Shown here: positions 7,958 to 16,690 of the stretch, one piece after another | How the letters are laid out: each line of letters begins with the position of its first letter | How positions within the stretch are numbered: position 1 is the first letter of the stretch | Assembly: GCA_934281605.1 (NCBI GenBank) | Contig: CAKQXD010000011.1 | Span: forward strand, 1 to 64,000 | Reading direction: 5' to 3' | Origin: an uncultured Clostridia bacterium | GTDB lineage: Bacteria; Bacillota; Clostridia; Peptostreptococcales; Anaerovoracaceae | DNA length: 64,000 nucleotides | Program-made: the position numbers and the translations under genes | The notes under the pieces: generated by a model | Told to the model about the DNA's origin: nothing | What the model saw: only the letters and a program-made list of their open reading frames with translations | The model's database searches: none

Positions 7958-8740
7958 ATGAAGAAGAGTAAAATAGCTGTTTTAGTAGCTATGGTAGTTG
8001 TTCTTGCGTTCTCCCTGGCCGCATGCGGCGGAAGCGACGACAAGAGCAGCAGTGACAAGACTGTTTACAAAGTAGGTACAGAACCGACATTCCCGCCGTT
8101 CGACACGACAGATGACGACCAGAACATCGTAGGTCTGGACATGGATCTGATCAAGGCAATCGGGGAAGATCAGGGATTTGATGTAGAATTCCAGAACCTG
8201 TCCTTCGATGGACTGATCCCGGCTCTGAAGGCTGGAAACATCGACATCGTTGCAGCAGGTATGAACAAGGATGACGAAGACAGACAGAAGGAAGCTGACT
8301 TCAGTGATTCCTACTATGAATCCAAGCTGTACGTTGCAGTACCGCAGGACAACAGCACGATCAAGGGCGTAGACGATCTGACTCCTGATATGAAGGTTGC
8401 AGCACAGACTGGCACAACTGGTGCAAACAAGGTTCAGGAACTGAAGGACGCTGGCAAGATCAAGGAAGCTGTTATTCTTGACGGACTGGACACCTGCATG
8501 ATGAAGCTGATCAACGGAGACGTTGCAGCCGTTATCAACGACAAGCCGGTAACAGAAGCTTACATGAAGAAGCAGCCGGACAAGATCAAGATGGTCGGTG
8601 AAGCTCTGAACGCAGAAAACTACGGTTTCGCTGTACAGAAGGGCAACAAGGAGCTGCTGGACAAGATCAATGCTGGTCTGAAGAACATCAAGGACGATGG
8701 AACTTATGACAAGCTGATCGACGAATGGTTCAATAAATAA
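7958..8740 (+). CDS. Polar amino-acid ABC transporter, substrate-binding lipoprotein
   Basis: 260 residues. The lipoprotein signal peptide ends in LAAC (lipidated Cys23), and a Ser/Asp-rich linker follows. The mature part is an SBP family 3 domain with YKVGTEPTFPPFDT at its start and MDLIKAIGEDQGFDVEF, typical of glutamine/histidine/cystine-class binding proteins. AAGGAGAG precedes the ATG. Codon use is strongly biased (AAG, CTG, GAA), which suggests high expression. A hairpin with T run separates it from the permease gene, which would give more binding protein than membrane components. Exact amino acid not predictable. Confidence 0.93.
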   Translation: MKKSKIAVLVAMVVVLAFSLAACGGSDDKSSSDKTVYKVGTEPTFPPFDTTDDDQNIVGLDMDLIKAIGEDQGFDVEFQNLSFDGLIPALKAGNIDIVAAGMNKDDEDRQKEADFSDSYYESKLYVAVPQDNSTIKGVDDLTPDMKVAAQTGTTGANKVQELKDAGKIKEAVILDGLDTCMMKLINGDVAAVINDKPVTEAYMKKQPDKIKMVGEALNAENYGFAVQKGNKELLDKINAGLKNIKDDGTYDKLIDEWFNK

Positions 8741-8807
8741 GAACTGACCGATCTGATCGGGACAGGCTGTCTGCAGAGGGCAGCAAAAAATCAAGTAATT
8801 CGGATTG

Positions 8808-8845
8808 ACCTCTGATCGATATTCGGTCAGAGGTTGATTTCTTTT
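8808..8845 (+). terminator. Leaky terminator between binding protein and permease
   Basis: ACCTCTGATCG, a 5-nt loop ATATT, and CGGTCAGAGGT make an 11-bp stem with one G-U, followed by TGATTTCTTTT. The permease RBS lies just after it. Partial termination here would explain differential expression inside the operon. Confidence 0.75.
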
Positions 8846-8860
8846 GAAGGAGGAAAAAAC

Positions 8861-9535
8861 GTGGATCAGTATATACATGGGATCGCCGTTGCGGCGAGAG
8901 GCGTCCCGGTGACTTTACTCGTTTCTCTCGTGGCAGTGCTGGGAGGACTCGTGCTGGGTCTTCTGGTAGCGCTGGCGAAACGTTCCAAATTTAAAATCCT
9001 GCGGGGGATCGCGACTATTTATGTAGATATTCTGCGAGGAACGCCGCTGCTGGTACAGGTCCTGATCCTGGGCTATGGTGTGCCGCAGCTGGTTCGTGCG
9101 ATCACAGGGATGCAGTTCAACTGGGAACCGCTGATCCTGGTAGGATTTATCGCGTGCGGCGTCAACAGTTCAGCTTATATGGCGGAGATCATCCGAAGCG
9201 GACTGCAGGCGGTGGATATCGGACAGACGGAAGCAGCCAGATCGTTAGGCTTGAGCAGTGGACAAACCATGCGTTATGTCATCGTGCCGCAGGCCTTTAA
9301 GATCATCGTACCGGCGCTGGGCAATGAATTTGTTACGCTGATCAAAGAAACCTCCATTCTCTCCATGGTGGGTATCGTGGAAGTAACGCGGCGAGGTACG
9401 CTTTGGGCGTCTCAGTCCTTCCAGTCGTTTCCGGCATACATAGGGGTAGCGGTCGTTTATCTGATCATGACCCTCACCCTGTCCAGACTGGTATCTTATA
9501 TGGAAAGGAGGATGGCGCAAAGTGATAGAGGTTAA
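8861..9535 (+). CDS. Amino-acid ABC transporter permease
   Basis: 224 residues from GTG, chosen because AAGGAGG lies 7 nt upstream; an earlier TTG in frame falls inside the terminator hairpin. About five membrane helices of the HisM/GlnP type. The EAA loop that docks the ATPase reads EAARSLGLSSGQTMRYVIVP. It overlaps the ATPase gene by 14 nt, so the two are translationally coupled. It works with the preceding lipoprotein and following ATPase in amino-acid import. Confidence 0.92.
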   Translation: MDQYIHGIAVAARGVPVTLLVSLVAVLGGLVLGLLVALAKRSKFKILRGIATIYVDILRGTPLLVQVLILGYGVPQLVRAITGMQFNWEPLILVGFIACGVNSSAYMAEIIRSGLQAVDIGQTEAARSLGLSSGQTMRYVIVPQAFKIIVPALGNEFVTLIKETSILSMVGIVEVTRRGTLWASQSFQSFPAYIGVAVVYLIMTLTLSRLVSYMERRMAQSDRG

Positions 9536-10244
9536 AGATTTACGCAAATCATTCGGGGATCTGCAGGTCCTCAAGGGTATCAGCGAAACTATCAATGAAC
9601 GGGAAGTTGTCTGCGTGATCGGACCTTCCGGTTCCGGTAAAAGTACGTTCCTGCGCTGTCTCAACCTGCTGGAAGAACCAAGCGGCGGAGAAATCTTCCT
9701 GGACGATAAGAAGATCAACGATCCTAACGTGAATATAGATGAGATCCGTGAAAAACTGGGCATGGTGTTCCAGAGTTTTAACTTGTTTCCGCATATGACG
9801 GTGCTGGACAACCTGACTCTGGCTCCCATCAAGGTAAAGGGCATGGAAAAGAGCGCGGCAGAAGAAAAGGCCCGCAAGCTTTTAGAGACGGTAGGTCTTG
9901 CCGACAAGGCTGAGAAATATCCGGCGTCTCTTTCCGGCGGTCAGAAACAGAGAGTTGCCATCGCCAGAGCCCTGGCCATGGATCCGGAGATCATGCTCTT
10001 CGACGAGCCGACTTCCGCACTGGACCCTGAAATGGTAGGCGAGGTGCTCAACGTTATGAAAGATCTGGCCGAGAACGGCATGACCATGGTCATCGTGACC
10101 CATGAGATGGGATTTGCGAGAGAAGTGGCGGACAGAGTTTTCTTCATAGACGAGGGTATTATCCTGGAACAGGGTACACCGGCGGAACTCTTTGGGAATC
10201 CGCAGCATGAACGGACAAAAAGCTTCTTGAGCAAGGTGCTGTAA
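9522..10244 (+). CDS. Amino-acid ABC transporter ATP-binding protein (GlnQ/HisP type)
   Basis: 240 residues from GTG, overlapping the permease end; AAAGGAGG lies 10 nt upstream. Walker A GPSGSGKST (34-42), Q-loop region GMVFQSFNLFPHMT, signature LSGGQKQR, Walker B IMLFDEPTSALDPE and switch His in VTHEM are all intact. Length and order fit the polar amino-acid uptake family. It energises import with the neighbouring permease and lipoprotein. Confidence 0.95.
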   Translation: MIEVKDLRKSFGDLQVLKGISETINEREVVCVIGPSGSGKSTFLRCLNLLEEPSGGEIFLDDKKINDPNVNIDEIREKLGMVFQSFNLFPHMTVLDNLTLAPIKVKGMEKSAAEEKARKLLETVGLADKAEKYPASLSGGQKQRVAIARALAMDPEIMLFDEPTSALDPEMVGEVLNVMKDLAENGMTMVIVTHEMGFAREVADRVFFIDEGIILEQGTPAELFGNPQHERTKSFLSKVL

Positions 10245-10246
10245 AA

Positions 10247-11128
10247 ATGAAACAACATAATACGTTAGAGCGACTGGATCTGAAGCGGGAGATTCGGATC
10301 CTGGCGCTGGGACTGATCGGGTCGCTGATCATGGCGATCAACATCAAGAGCTTCGTCCATACGGGCGGGCTGTACCCGGGTGGATTCAACGGGGTGACAC
10401 TGCTGATACAGACATCCGTCGATCGTTTTTTAGGGATCCATCTGCCGTTTTCACCTATTAGCTTAGCACTGAACGCTATTCCGGCGATTTTCAGTTTCCG
10501 GGCTATCGGCAAGCGGTTTACCATCAATACGGCGCTGATCATTGTAGCCACCAGCGTGTTCACCGATATCGTTCCGGCCATGCCGATCACCCAGGATATC
10601 CTGCTGATCAGCGTGTTCGGCGGACTGATCAACGGCGCAGCCATCAGCCTCTGCCTGATCGGGGGAACGTCCACCGGCGGAACGGATTTTATCGCCGTAT
10701 ATTTTCTGGAAAAGAAAAACAGGGACGTCTGGAATTTCATCCTGATGGGCAATGCGACAGTGCTGATCCTGGCAGGCCTGATGTTCGGCTGGGACAAGGC
10801 ACTCTACTCCATCATATTCCAGTTCACATCGACACAGATGATCCACCTGCTGTATCAGGAACACAACAAGATCACCATGTTCATCGTGACGGAGCTGCCG
10901 TATGAGATCTATCTGGAGATCATGGTGACGGTGCACCACAGTGCAACGGAGATCTCGGCGACGGGCATGTACTCTCAGGAGCCGAAGACCCTGCTGTACT
11001 GCGTGGTATCCAGCACGGAAGCCAAGATCGTAACGCGGAAGATCCTGGAGGCTGACCCGAAGGCCATGATCAACGTAGTGAAGACGGAAACCTTCCGGGG
11101 AAGATTCCATCAGCCACGGCATTATTAG
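10247..11128 (+). CDS. YitT-family membrane protein (YitT + DUF2179)
   Basis: 293 residues. About five hydrophobic helices cover residues 15-200, with the family feature GGLYPGGFNGVTLLIQ and the Gly-rich loop LIGGTSTGGTDFIA. A soluble DUF2179 domain of about 80 residues follows (EIMVTVHHSATEISATGMYS). The family is widespread in Firmicutes and its biochemical role is unsettled. The gene starts 2 nt after the ATPase stop, so it is part of or read through from the ABC operon. Two copies of the CTTTGCAG octamer form a hairpin just after its stop codon. Confidence 0.85.
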   Translation: MKQHNTLERLDLKREIRILALGLIGSLIMAINIKSFVHTGGLYPGGFNGVTLLIQTSVDRFLGIHLPFSPISLALNAIPAIFSFRAIGKRFTINTALIIVATSVFTDIVPAMPITQDILLISVFGGLINGAAISLCLIGGTSTGGTDFIAVYFLEKKNRDVWNFILMGNATVLILAGLMFGWDKALYSIIFQFTSTQMIHLLYQEHNKITMFIVTELPYEIYLEIMVTVHHSATEISATGMYSQEPKTLLYCVVSSTEAKIVTRKILEADPKAMINVVKTETFRGRFHQPRHY

Positions 11129-11131
11129 GGG

Positions 11132-11206
11132 CTGCAAAGGCAACGCCGGAGAGCTCTTTGCAGAAAAACAAAAAGGGCGGTCATACAAAACTGTATGACT
11201 GCCCTT
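11132..11206. terminator. Octamer-pair hairpin plus bidirectional terminator
   Basis: CTGCAAAG (11132-11139) and CTTTGCAG (11156-11163) are inverted copies of the window-wide octamer and can form an 8-bp stem 4 nt after the yitT-type stop. Next, AAGGGCGGTCATACA and TGTATGACTGCCCTT (11173-11206) form a long stem. The run of A before and T-rich bases after let it serve both this gene and the convergent rubrerythrin gene. Confidence 0.8.
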
Positions 11207-11242
11207 CGCTATATTCATCACAATTATTTGGAGAAGTTCGAT

Positions 11243-11785
11243 TTAGCCGAAGTATCTCTTCAGCAGGCCGGCGAATGCTCTGCCGTGTCTAGCTTCGTCT
11301 TTGGCCATTTCGTGAACAGTGTCGTGGATAGCGTCCAGGTTCTGTTCTTTAGCCAGCTTAGCCAGTGCCTTCTTGCCTGCGCAAGCGCCAGCTTCTGCTT
11401 CCACTCTCATTTCCAGGTTCTTCTTAGTGGAGTCTGTTACGACTTCACCCAGGAGTTCTGCGAACTTAGCTGCGTGTTCTGCTTCTTCCCATGCAGCCTT
11501 TTCCCAGTAAAGTCCGATTTCCGGATATCCTTCTCTGTGAGCTACTCTAGCCATTGCCAGGTACATACCAACTTCGGAGCATTCTCCGTTGAAGTTGTCC
11601 TTCAGACCCTGGATGATTTCAGGATCAACGCCCTGAGCAACGCCTACAACGTGCTCGTCAACGAATTCGATTTCGCCTTCTTTTACTTCTACAAATTTCT
11701 CTGCAGGTACGCCGCACTGAGGGCACTTCTCTGGTGGTTCTGGTCCTTCATAAGTGTATCCGCATACTGAACAAGTCCATTTCAT
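11243..11785 (-). CDS. Reverse rubrerythrin
   Basis: 180 residues. The rubredoxin-type Fe(SCys)4 domain is at the N-terminus (Cys5, Cys8, Cys21, Cys24 in CSVCGY and CPQCGV), followed by a ferritin-like four-helix domain with the di-iron ligands in GECSEVGMY, AAWEEAEHAAKF and AKDEARHGRAF. This order is the reverse of classic rubrerythrin and is typical of Clostridia (revRbr), where the protein reduces hydrogen peroxide and oxygen with electrons from NAD(P)H through a reductase. AGGAGGTAAGAATT precedes the ATG. A strong promoter with a dyad in the spacer lies upstream. Confidence 0.93.
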   Translation of the reverse strand: MKWTCSVCGYTYEGPEPPEKCPQCGVPAEKFVEVKEGEIEFVDEHVVGVAQGVDPEIIQGLKDNFNGECSEVGMYLAMARVAHREGYPEIGLYWEKAAWEEAEHAAKFAELLGEVVTDSTKKNLEMRVEAEAGACAGKKALAKLAKEQNLDAIHDTVHEMAKDEARHGRAFAGLLKRYFG

Positions 11786-11852
11786 AATTCTTACCTCCTA
11801 AAAAAATCTTTTATCTCATGTTTTTGTTTTACGTTGCTTACCTTGTGAATAT

Positions 11853-11881
11853 AATATACCATTTTGGTACAGTATCGTCAA
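11853..11881 (-). promoter_or_regulatory. Rubrerythrin promoter with dyad in spacer
   Basis: On the minus strand TTGACG (11876-11881) and TATATT (11853-11858) have 17-bp spacing. TACCA-TTT-TGGTA (11857-11869) is a small perfect dyad overlapping the spacer and -10 box. A peroxide-responsive repressor site is possible but the sequence is not a clear PerR box. Confidence 0.7.
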
Positions 11882-11938
11882 GGGGATTTGCAAAAAAAAT
11901 TAAAAAAATGAAAAAAGCAGAATGGAACGGGCAGATAC

Positions 11939-11967
11939 TTTACCTTTTGCGTGAAACAAGGTATAAT
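11939..11967 (+). promoter_or_regulatory. Promoter of the binding-protein gene
   Basis: TTTACC (11939-11944), 17-bp spacer, perfect TATAAT (11962-11967), 66 bp before the GTG start of the downstream lipoprotein gene. Confidence 0.75.
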
Positions 11968-12033
11968 ATAACAAGTATGTTTGTGAAGGGATATGAGTTG
12001 GGAATAAGATAAAACAGACAGAAAGGTGAATTT

Positions 12034-13230
12034 GTGAGACTACGTAAAATTGCTGCAGCTGCGGCGGTCGCTGTGCTTACGGTGACGACGCTGGCAGGCT
12101 GTACGACGTTTGATAATTTTAAAGAAGCGTTTTTGCAGAAGGAAAAGAGCAAGGACGTTACCATACAGATCGGGATCTATGAGCCGCAGTCGGGCGCTGA
12201 CAGCAAGGAGGCGGAGGATGAGATCAAGGGGATCGAACTGGCGCACGAGGTATATCCGAATGTGGGCGGCAAGATCGTAGAGCTGGTTTACAGCGATAAC
12301 TCTTCTGATATGGATGCGGCGGAGACGGCGATCCAGGATCTGATCGCCAAGAATCCGGAAGTGATACTGGGAAGCTACGGCAGCGTGTATTCCATGATCG
12401 CGGGCAAGTATATCAATGATGCTAAGATACCGGCGATTGCCATCACCAACGACAATCCGCTGGTGACCAAGAATTATGCCTACTATTTCCGCGTATGCTA
12501 TGTAGACTCCAACCAGGGCGACCTGCTGGCCAGATACGTGCTGGATCAGAAACAGGAGACGACGGCAGGCGTTATGCTGCCCAGCAAGGATGACGTAGCT
12601 ATGGCTATGGCGACGACCTTCATCAACCGGATCGAAGCTGAGACAGAAAACGAAGATGCCATCACGGCGTATGAGACCTACAAGCCGGGGCAGACGGATT
12701 TTACCAAGCAGCTGAAGGATATTCAGGCTTCCGGAGTCAAGAGTGTGCTTCTGCCGGGGGATATTGCAGACTCTGCCAATATCGTCAATCAGGCGACCGA
12801 CATGGGACTGGATGTGATGTTCCTGGGACCGACGGACTGGTCGGAGAAGGAGTTCCGTTCTCAGCTGAGCACCAGCGTCAGCAAGGATCACATGGCGTTC
12901 GTCAACTTCTTCAGTGCAGACGACACTATCAACCAGGAATCGGAGAAGTTCCTGGAAGCCTACCATGAGAAGTATGGCAAGGACAAGGAGCCAAAGGACG
13001 GCGTAGCGCTGGGTTACGATGCGTATCTGATCGCCATCAATGCGGTCAACGACGCCGGGGATAATCCGAGCGGCAAAGACATCCGCAAGGTCTTGGCGGG
13101 AGCCAAGGAGTTCCAGGGCGCTTCGGGAAGCATCACTTTCAATAACGAGGGCGATCCGCTCCGTTCGGCGCAGATCAGTACCTGGGACGACAAGAAAATC
13201 GTTTCCACATACACGGTCGACCCGTATTGA
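12034..13230 (+). CDS. ABC-type substrate-binding lipoprotein, branched-chain amino-acid class
   Basis: 398 residues from a GTG start preceded by GAAAGGTG. The lipobox LAGC gives a lipidated Cys23. The mature protein is a periplasmic-binding-protein type I fold (Peripla_BP_6), beginning with IQIGIYEPQSGADSKEAEDE in place of the usual GPLTG segment and containing the family pattern GIELAHE and IAKNPEVILGSYGSVYS. Such proteins normally feed LivHMGF-type importers, but no permease or ATPase genes are near, so it is an orphan receptor or partners with a distant system. The next gene begins 56 bp downstream. Confidence 0.87.
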   Translation: MRLRKIAAAAAVAVLTVTTLAGCTTFDNFKEAFLQKEKSKDVTIQIGIYEPQSGADSKEAEDEIKGIELAHEVYPNVGGKIVELVYSDNSSDMDAAETAIQDLIAKNPEVILGSYGSVYSMIAGKYINDAKIPAIAITNDNPLVTKNYAYYFRVCYVDSNQGDLLARYVLDQKQETTAGVMLPSKDDVAMAMATTFINRIEAETENEDAITAYETYKPGQTDFTKQLKDIQASGVKSVLLPGDIADSANIVNQATDMGLDVMFLGPTDWSEKEFRSQLSTSVSKDHMAFVNFFSADDTINQESEKFLEAYHEKYGKDKEPKDGVALGYDAYLIAINAVNDAGDNPSGKDIRKVLAGAKEFQGASGSITFNNEGDPLRSAQISTWDDKKIVSTYTVDPY

Positions 13231-13286
13231 TCGTGTTTAAAATATAAGATATTGCAAAGAATAAACGTATAAAGGAGATTCATATT

Positions 13287-13511
13287 ATGGAAGATAAAAT
13301 CAAAGACGCACTGGCACAGATCAGACCGTTTCTGCAGAGAGATGGCGGAGACATCGAATTCGTAGAGTACACAGATGACAACATCGTTAAGGTAAGACTG
13401 CAGGGACACTGCGCAGGATGCCCGGGCGCTCAGATGACCATCAAAGGCGTGGTAGAAAAGATCTTAAAGGAAAGCTACCCGGAAGTTGCAGGCGTGGAAG
13501 CGGTACTGTAA
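13287..13511 (+). CDS. NifU-like Fe-S scaffold (NFU domain)
   Basis: 74 residues, the length of a stand-alone NFU domain. The Fe-S binding motif CAGCPGA contains Cys42 and Cys45; RPFLQRDGGDIEFV is the conserved N-terminal block. The family carries a 4Fe-4S cluster between two subunits and delivers it to target proteins. AAAGGAG precedes the ATG. The dipeptidase gene starts 1 nt after its stop. Confidence 0.93.
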   Translation: MEDKIKDALAQIRPFLQRDGGDIEFVEYTDDNIVKVRLQGHCAGCPGAQMTIKGVVEKILKESYPEVAGVEAVL

Positions 13512-13512
13512 G

Positions 13513-14967
13513 ATGAGTGATCTGGAATTTTTAAAACAGGTAAATGAAACGATCGAGGCAAACAAGGAAGATATGATATCTTCCTTGTCTCATTTATTGC
13601 AGATTCCGAGCGTGGCGGTGGAAACCGGCGGGGAGCATCCCTTTGGTGAAGAAGTCCAGAAAGCCTATGACGCCATGCTGGAGATGGCCCGGGGAGAGGA
13701 CTTTGCAGTATACAATGCGGACAACTACGGCGGACACATCGACTACGCAGGCAGCGGAGACGGAATCGTAGGCGTCGTGGGACATCTGGACGTGGTCCCG
13801 GAGGGGGACGGCTGGAGCTTCGAGCCTTACGGCGGCGAGGTGAAGGACGGCTGGATCTGCGGACGCGGCACGACGGATGACAAAGGCCCTGTGATCGCTT
13901 CGTTTTACGGCATGAAGGCGTTAAAAGCCTGCGGCTACGAGCCGAAAAAGACCATCCGCCTGATCCTGGGACTGGACGAGGAAACCAACTGGCACGGCAT
14001 GGACTATTATCTGGAGCACGTGGGAGAGCTGCCGGATCTGGGCTTTACGCCGGACGGAGATTTCCCGGCGATCCACGGCGAAAAGGGAATCATCGTATTC
14101 GAAATGGTACGCAAGTTCAAGCCGTTTTCCGGCAAAGGTCTGGAGCTGAGTTCCCTGCGCGGCGGTACAGCTGCCAATTCGGTGGCGGATCACAGCCGGG
14201 CGGTGGTGCGTGACAGCGCAGGCGGCGGCTACGACAAGATCCGCGACATGATCAAGGAGTTTCGCGAGGAAAAGAAGGCCTCCGGGCTGGATTGTCAGGT
14301 GCGCTGCAAAGGCATCGGCAAGAGTCTGGAGATCACGGTGCAGGGCGTTTCTGCCCACGGTGCAAAGCCGGAGAAGGGCGTCAACGCCATCACGGTGCTG
14401 ATGGAATTTCTGGGCCGGCTGAATTTCGCCAGCGAGGATATCAACGATTTCATCGAGTTCTACAACACTCATATTGGATATGAGGTCAACGGGGAGCACA
14501 TCGGCTGCGGATTTTCCGACGAGCCGTCGGGCAGGCTGGTGTTTAACGTGGGCATGGCGGAGTTCGACAAGGAGGCTGCGCGTCTGACCATCAACATCCG
14601 CTACCCGGTGACCATGGACGATGAAAAGGTCTATGCGGGGCTCATGAGCGTGCTGGATCGCTACGATATCGGCGTGGTCAAGGGCAAGCATCAGGAACCC
14701 ATCTACATCCCGGCGGATGATCCGCTGATCAAGACGCTGATGGACATCTATGCGTCTCACACGGGGGATACTGACAGCGAGGCTCTGGTCATCGGCGGCG
14801 GCACTTACGCCAGAGCCATTCCAAACACGGTCGCCTTCGGCGCGCGGTTCCCGGACGAGATCGAGCTGGGCCACCAGAAGGACGAGCGGATCTCGGTGGA
14901 CAACATGGTCCGTCTTGCAAAGATCTATGCGGAGGCCATGTATCGCCTTTCGGAGCTGGAAGAATAA
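13513..14967 (+). CDS. pepV: Dipeptidase PepV-type (M20 family)
   Basis: 484 residues from the ATG right after the NFU stop; a TTG 27 nt earlier is possible but overlaps NFU. Metal and catalytic residues of M20 peptidases are visible: H91 and D93 in VVGHLDVVPEGDGW, the bridging Asp in GRGTTDDKGP, the catalytic Glu pair in GLDEETNWHG, and the lid-domain His in SAHGAKPEKGVNA. The C-terminal GGGTYARAIPN contains the last conserved region. Length and motifs fit PepV/Xaa-His dipeptidase (about 470 residues), a cytoplasmic di-zinc enzyme that cleaves dipeptides. No strong RBS is seen, so translation may be coupled to NFU. Confidence 0.85.
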   Translation: MSDLEFLKQVNETIEANKEDMISSLSHLLQIPSVAVETGGEHPFGEEVQKAYDAMLEMARGEDFAVYNADNYGGHIDYAGSGDGIVGVVGHLDVVPEGDGWSFEPYGGEVKDGWICGRGTTDDKGPVIASFYGMKALKACGYEPKKTIRLILGLDEETNWHGMDYYLEHVGELPDLGFTPDGDFPAIHGEKGIIVFEMVRKFKPFSGKGLELSSLRGGTAANSVADHSRAVVRDSAGGGYDKIRDMIKEFREEKKASGLDCQVRCKGIGKSLEITVQGVSAHGAKPEKGVNAITVLMEFLGRLNFASEDINDFIEFYNTHIGYEVNGEHIGCGFSDEPSGRLVFNVGMAEFDKEAARLTINIRYPVTMDDEKVYAGLMSVLDRYDIGVVKGKHQEPIYIPADDPLIKTLMDIYASHTGDTDSEALVIGGGTYARAIPNTVAFGARFPDEIELGHQKDERISVDNMVRLAKIYAEAMYRLSELEE

Positions 14968-14976
14968 TAGGAGTAT

Positions 14977-15024
14977 AAAAAGCTGCACTGGAGGAAGAAA
15001 CATCTGGATCCGGCGCAGCTTTTC
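14977..15024 (+). terminator. Intrinsic terminator after pepV
   Basis: AAAAGCTGC and GCAGCTTTT form the outer stem, CTGGA/TCCGG the inner stem, followed by CTTT. It isolates pepV from the next promoter. Confidence 0.8.
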
Positions 15025-15058
15025 TTTATGAAAAGGGTGTGGACTTTTGCTCTGAAAT

Positions 15059-15086
15059 TTGACAAATTCGTGGATTCTGTTACAAT
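15059..15086 (+). promoter_or_regulatory. Promoter of the 3D-domain protein gene
   Basis: Perfect TTGACA (15059-15064), 16-bp spacer, TACAAT (15081-15086), 47 bp before the ATG. Confidence 0.8.
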
Positions 15087-15133
15087 AAAAGGCGTAGTTT
15101 CCTTGAAAAATACACATTTTGGAGATTTATCAT

Positions 15134-16690
15134 ATGAAGATCAATATTAAAGACGTTTTAACAGAAGACGCGAAAAAACCAGATTTGCACGGGGAGCACT
15201 GGCTGGCGGACGCCATGGAGGAACCGGCGGAGCACGCAGCGGCTGAAGCGGAGCATGCTCCGGAGCCGACCGTGCCGCAGCAGCCGGAGGTGACAGCAGC
15301 ACCGGAACACAGGGCTGCGGAGCCAGTGATGGAACCTGCACCGGCCGCAGAGCCGGAACCTGCTGTTTTCATAGAGCCGGAGCCGGTCGAAGAACCTGTG
15401 ACGCCGGAACCGACTGTGATCGCTGAAACGGAGCCGAAACCAGTGATAGAACCTGCACCGATCGCAGAGCTGGAACCGGAAATCCCAGCGGAACAGGAGA
15501 AAATCCCGGCGGAACTGGAGGAAACTCCGGAGGAGATCCCGGATGCGGAAGTTCTGGCCGAGGAACTGACGGAAGGCATTTTCATCGAGCCGGAAATCGA
15601 AGCAGCTCCAGCAGAAGCTCCGGTGGAGCCGGAGTCTGCAGCGAAGGCAGTGGAAGAGCCGGCCGCGCCTGTCGCGGAGACAGCCCCGGACTATTTGACG
15701 GCGGAGGCAGAGCCGGAGCCGCTTTGCAGGAAAAAAGAGAAACGTTCTTTTAAGAAATACGGCTGGATGTATGGACTGGCGGTGGCGTTTGCGCTGCTGC
15801 TGTTTGCAACTTTTGCGTATACTTCGCTGATCCCGAGGGAGGTCAATGCGACTATCAACGGCGAGAGCTATAAAGTGGAGACCAAGGCGTATACCATCGA
15901 GGAATTTTTGGATGAACAGCACATTAAATACTGTTCGGATGATTATATTTCGCGGCCGGTTTCTACGTATATCCACGACGGGATCAGTTTTAAGCTGCAG
16001 CATGCGACGGATTTCAAGGTGACGGCGGACGGCAAGACGAAGAAGTATAAGACACTTTGCCGGACGGTGGGTGATGCGCTGAAGGATTGCGGCATCAAAG
16101 TCGGCGATGCGGATATCGTGACGCCGGGACTGGATGCAGAGATTGGAGACGATCTGGAAGTCGTGATCCAGCGTGTGACGTCGAAGCAGGAAACGGTGGA
16201 GGAGGAAGTGGATTTCAATACCATCGAGAAGGATGACGCGTCGCTGGAGCAGGGCAAGAGCAAGGTCGATACGGAAGGCGTCAAGGGCAAGGATAAGGTG
16301 ACGTATGAGATCACGTATATTGACGGCGTGGAGTCGGAGCGGAAGGAGATTTCCCGCGAGACGGTGACGGCGGCGGTGGACAAGGTGATCCTCAACGGCA
16401 CGAAGATTTCCTTTAACGGCAAGTCCTACAGCCGGAAGCTGGTGGTAAAGGCATATTCCTACACAGGCGGCGGACGGACGGCGATGGGCACGAAGGCCCG
16501 CGTGGGTGAGATCGCAGTGGATCCGAAGGTGATCCCGCTTGGTTCCCGCGTTTACATCGAGGGCGTCGGTGCTCGGATCGCGGAGGACACGGGCGGCAAC
16601 ATCAAGGGCAATACCATCGATATTTATATGAATACGCTGGCGGAATGCAGGAGATGGGGAGCACGGACCGTGACCATTTATATTGAGTGA
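15134..16690 (+). CDS. YabE/Rpf-like cell-wall protein with 3D domain
   Basis: 518 residues from the ATG with GGAG 9 nt upstream; an in-frame TTG at 15119 precedes that site. Order: a short N-terminus; a Glu/Pro/Ala-rich low-complexity part (about 25-205); basic stretch; one membrane helix (211-233); two DUF348-type repeats (236-345); a G5-like region (350-420); and a C-terminal 3D domain (445-518), whose catalytic-type Asp residues are in GEIAVDPKVIPLG, AEDTGG and IDIYM. The plan after the helix matches Bacillus YabE and the RpfB-like stationary-phase cell-wall hydrolases, which act on peptidoglycan outside the membrane. The 180-residue acidic Pro-rich cytoplasmic tail is unusual. Confidence 0.85.
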   Translation: MKINIKDVLTEDAKKPDLHGEHWLADAMEEPAEHAAAEAEHAPEPTVPQQPEVTAAPEHRAAEPVMEPAPAAEPEPAVFIEPEPVEEPVTPEPTVIAETEPKPVIEPAPIAELEPEIPAEQEKIPAELEETPEEIPDAEVLAEELTEGIFIEPEIEAAPAEAPVEPESAAKAVEEPAAPVAETAPDYLTAEAEPEPLCRKKEKRSFKKYGWMYGLAVAFALLLFATFAYTSLIPREVNATINGESYKVETKAYTIEEFLDEQHIKYCSDDYISRPVSTYIHDGISFKLQHATDFKVTADGKTKKYKTLCRTVGDALKDCGIKVGDADIVTPGLDAEIGDDLEVVIQRVTSKQETVEEEVDFNTIEKDDASLEQGKSKVDTEGVKGKDKVTYEITYIDGVESERKEISRETVTAAVDKVILNGTKISFNGKSYSRKLVVKAYSYTGGGRTAMGTKARVGEIAVDPKVIPLGSRVYIEGVGARIAEDTGGNIKGNTIDIYMNTLAECRRWGARTVTIYIE

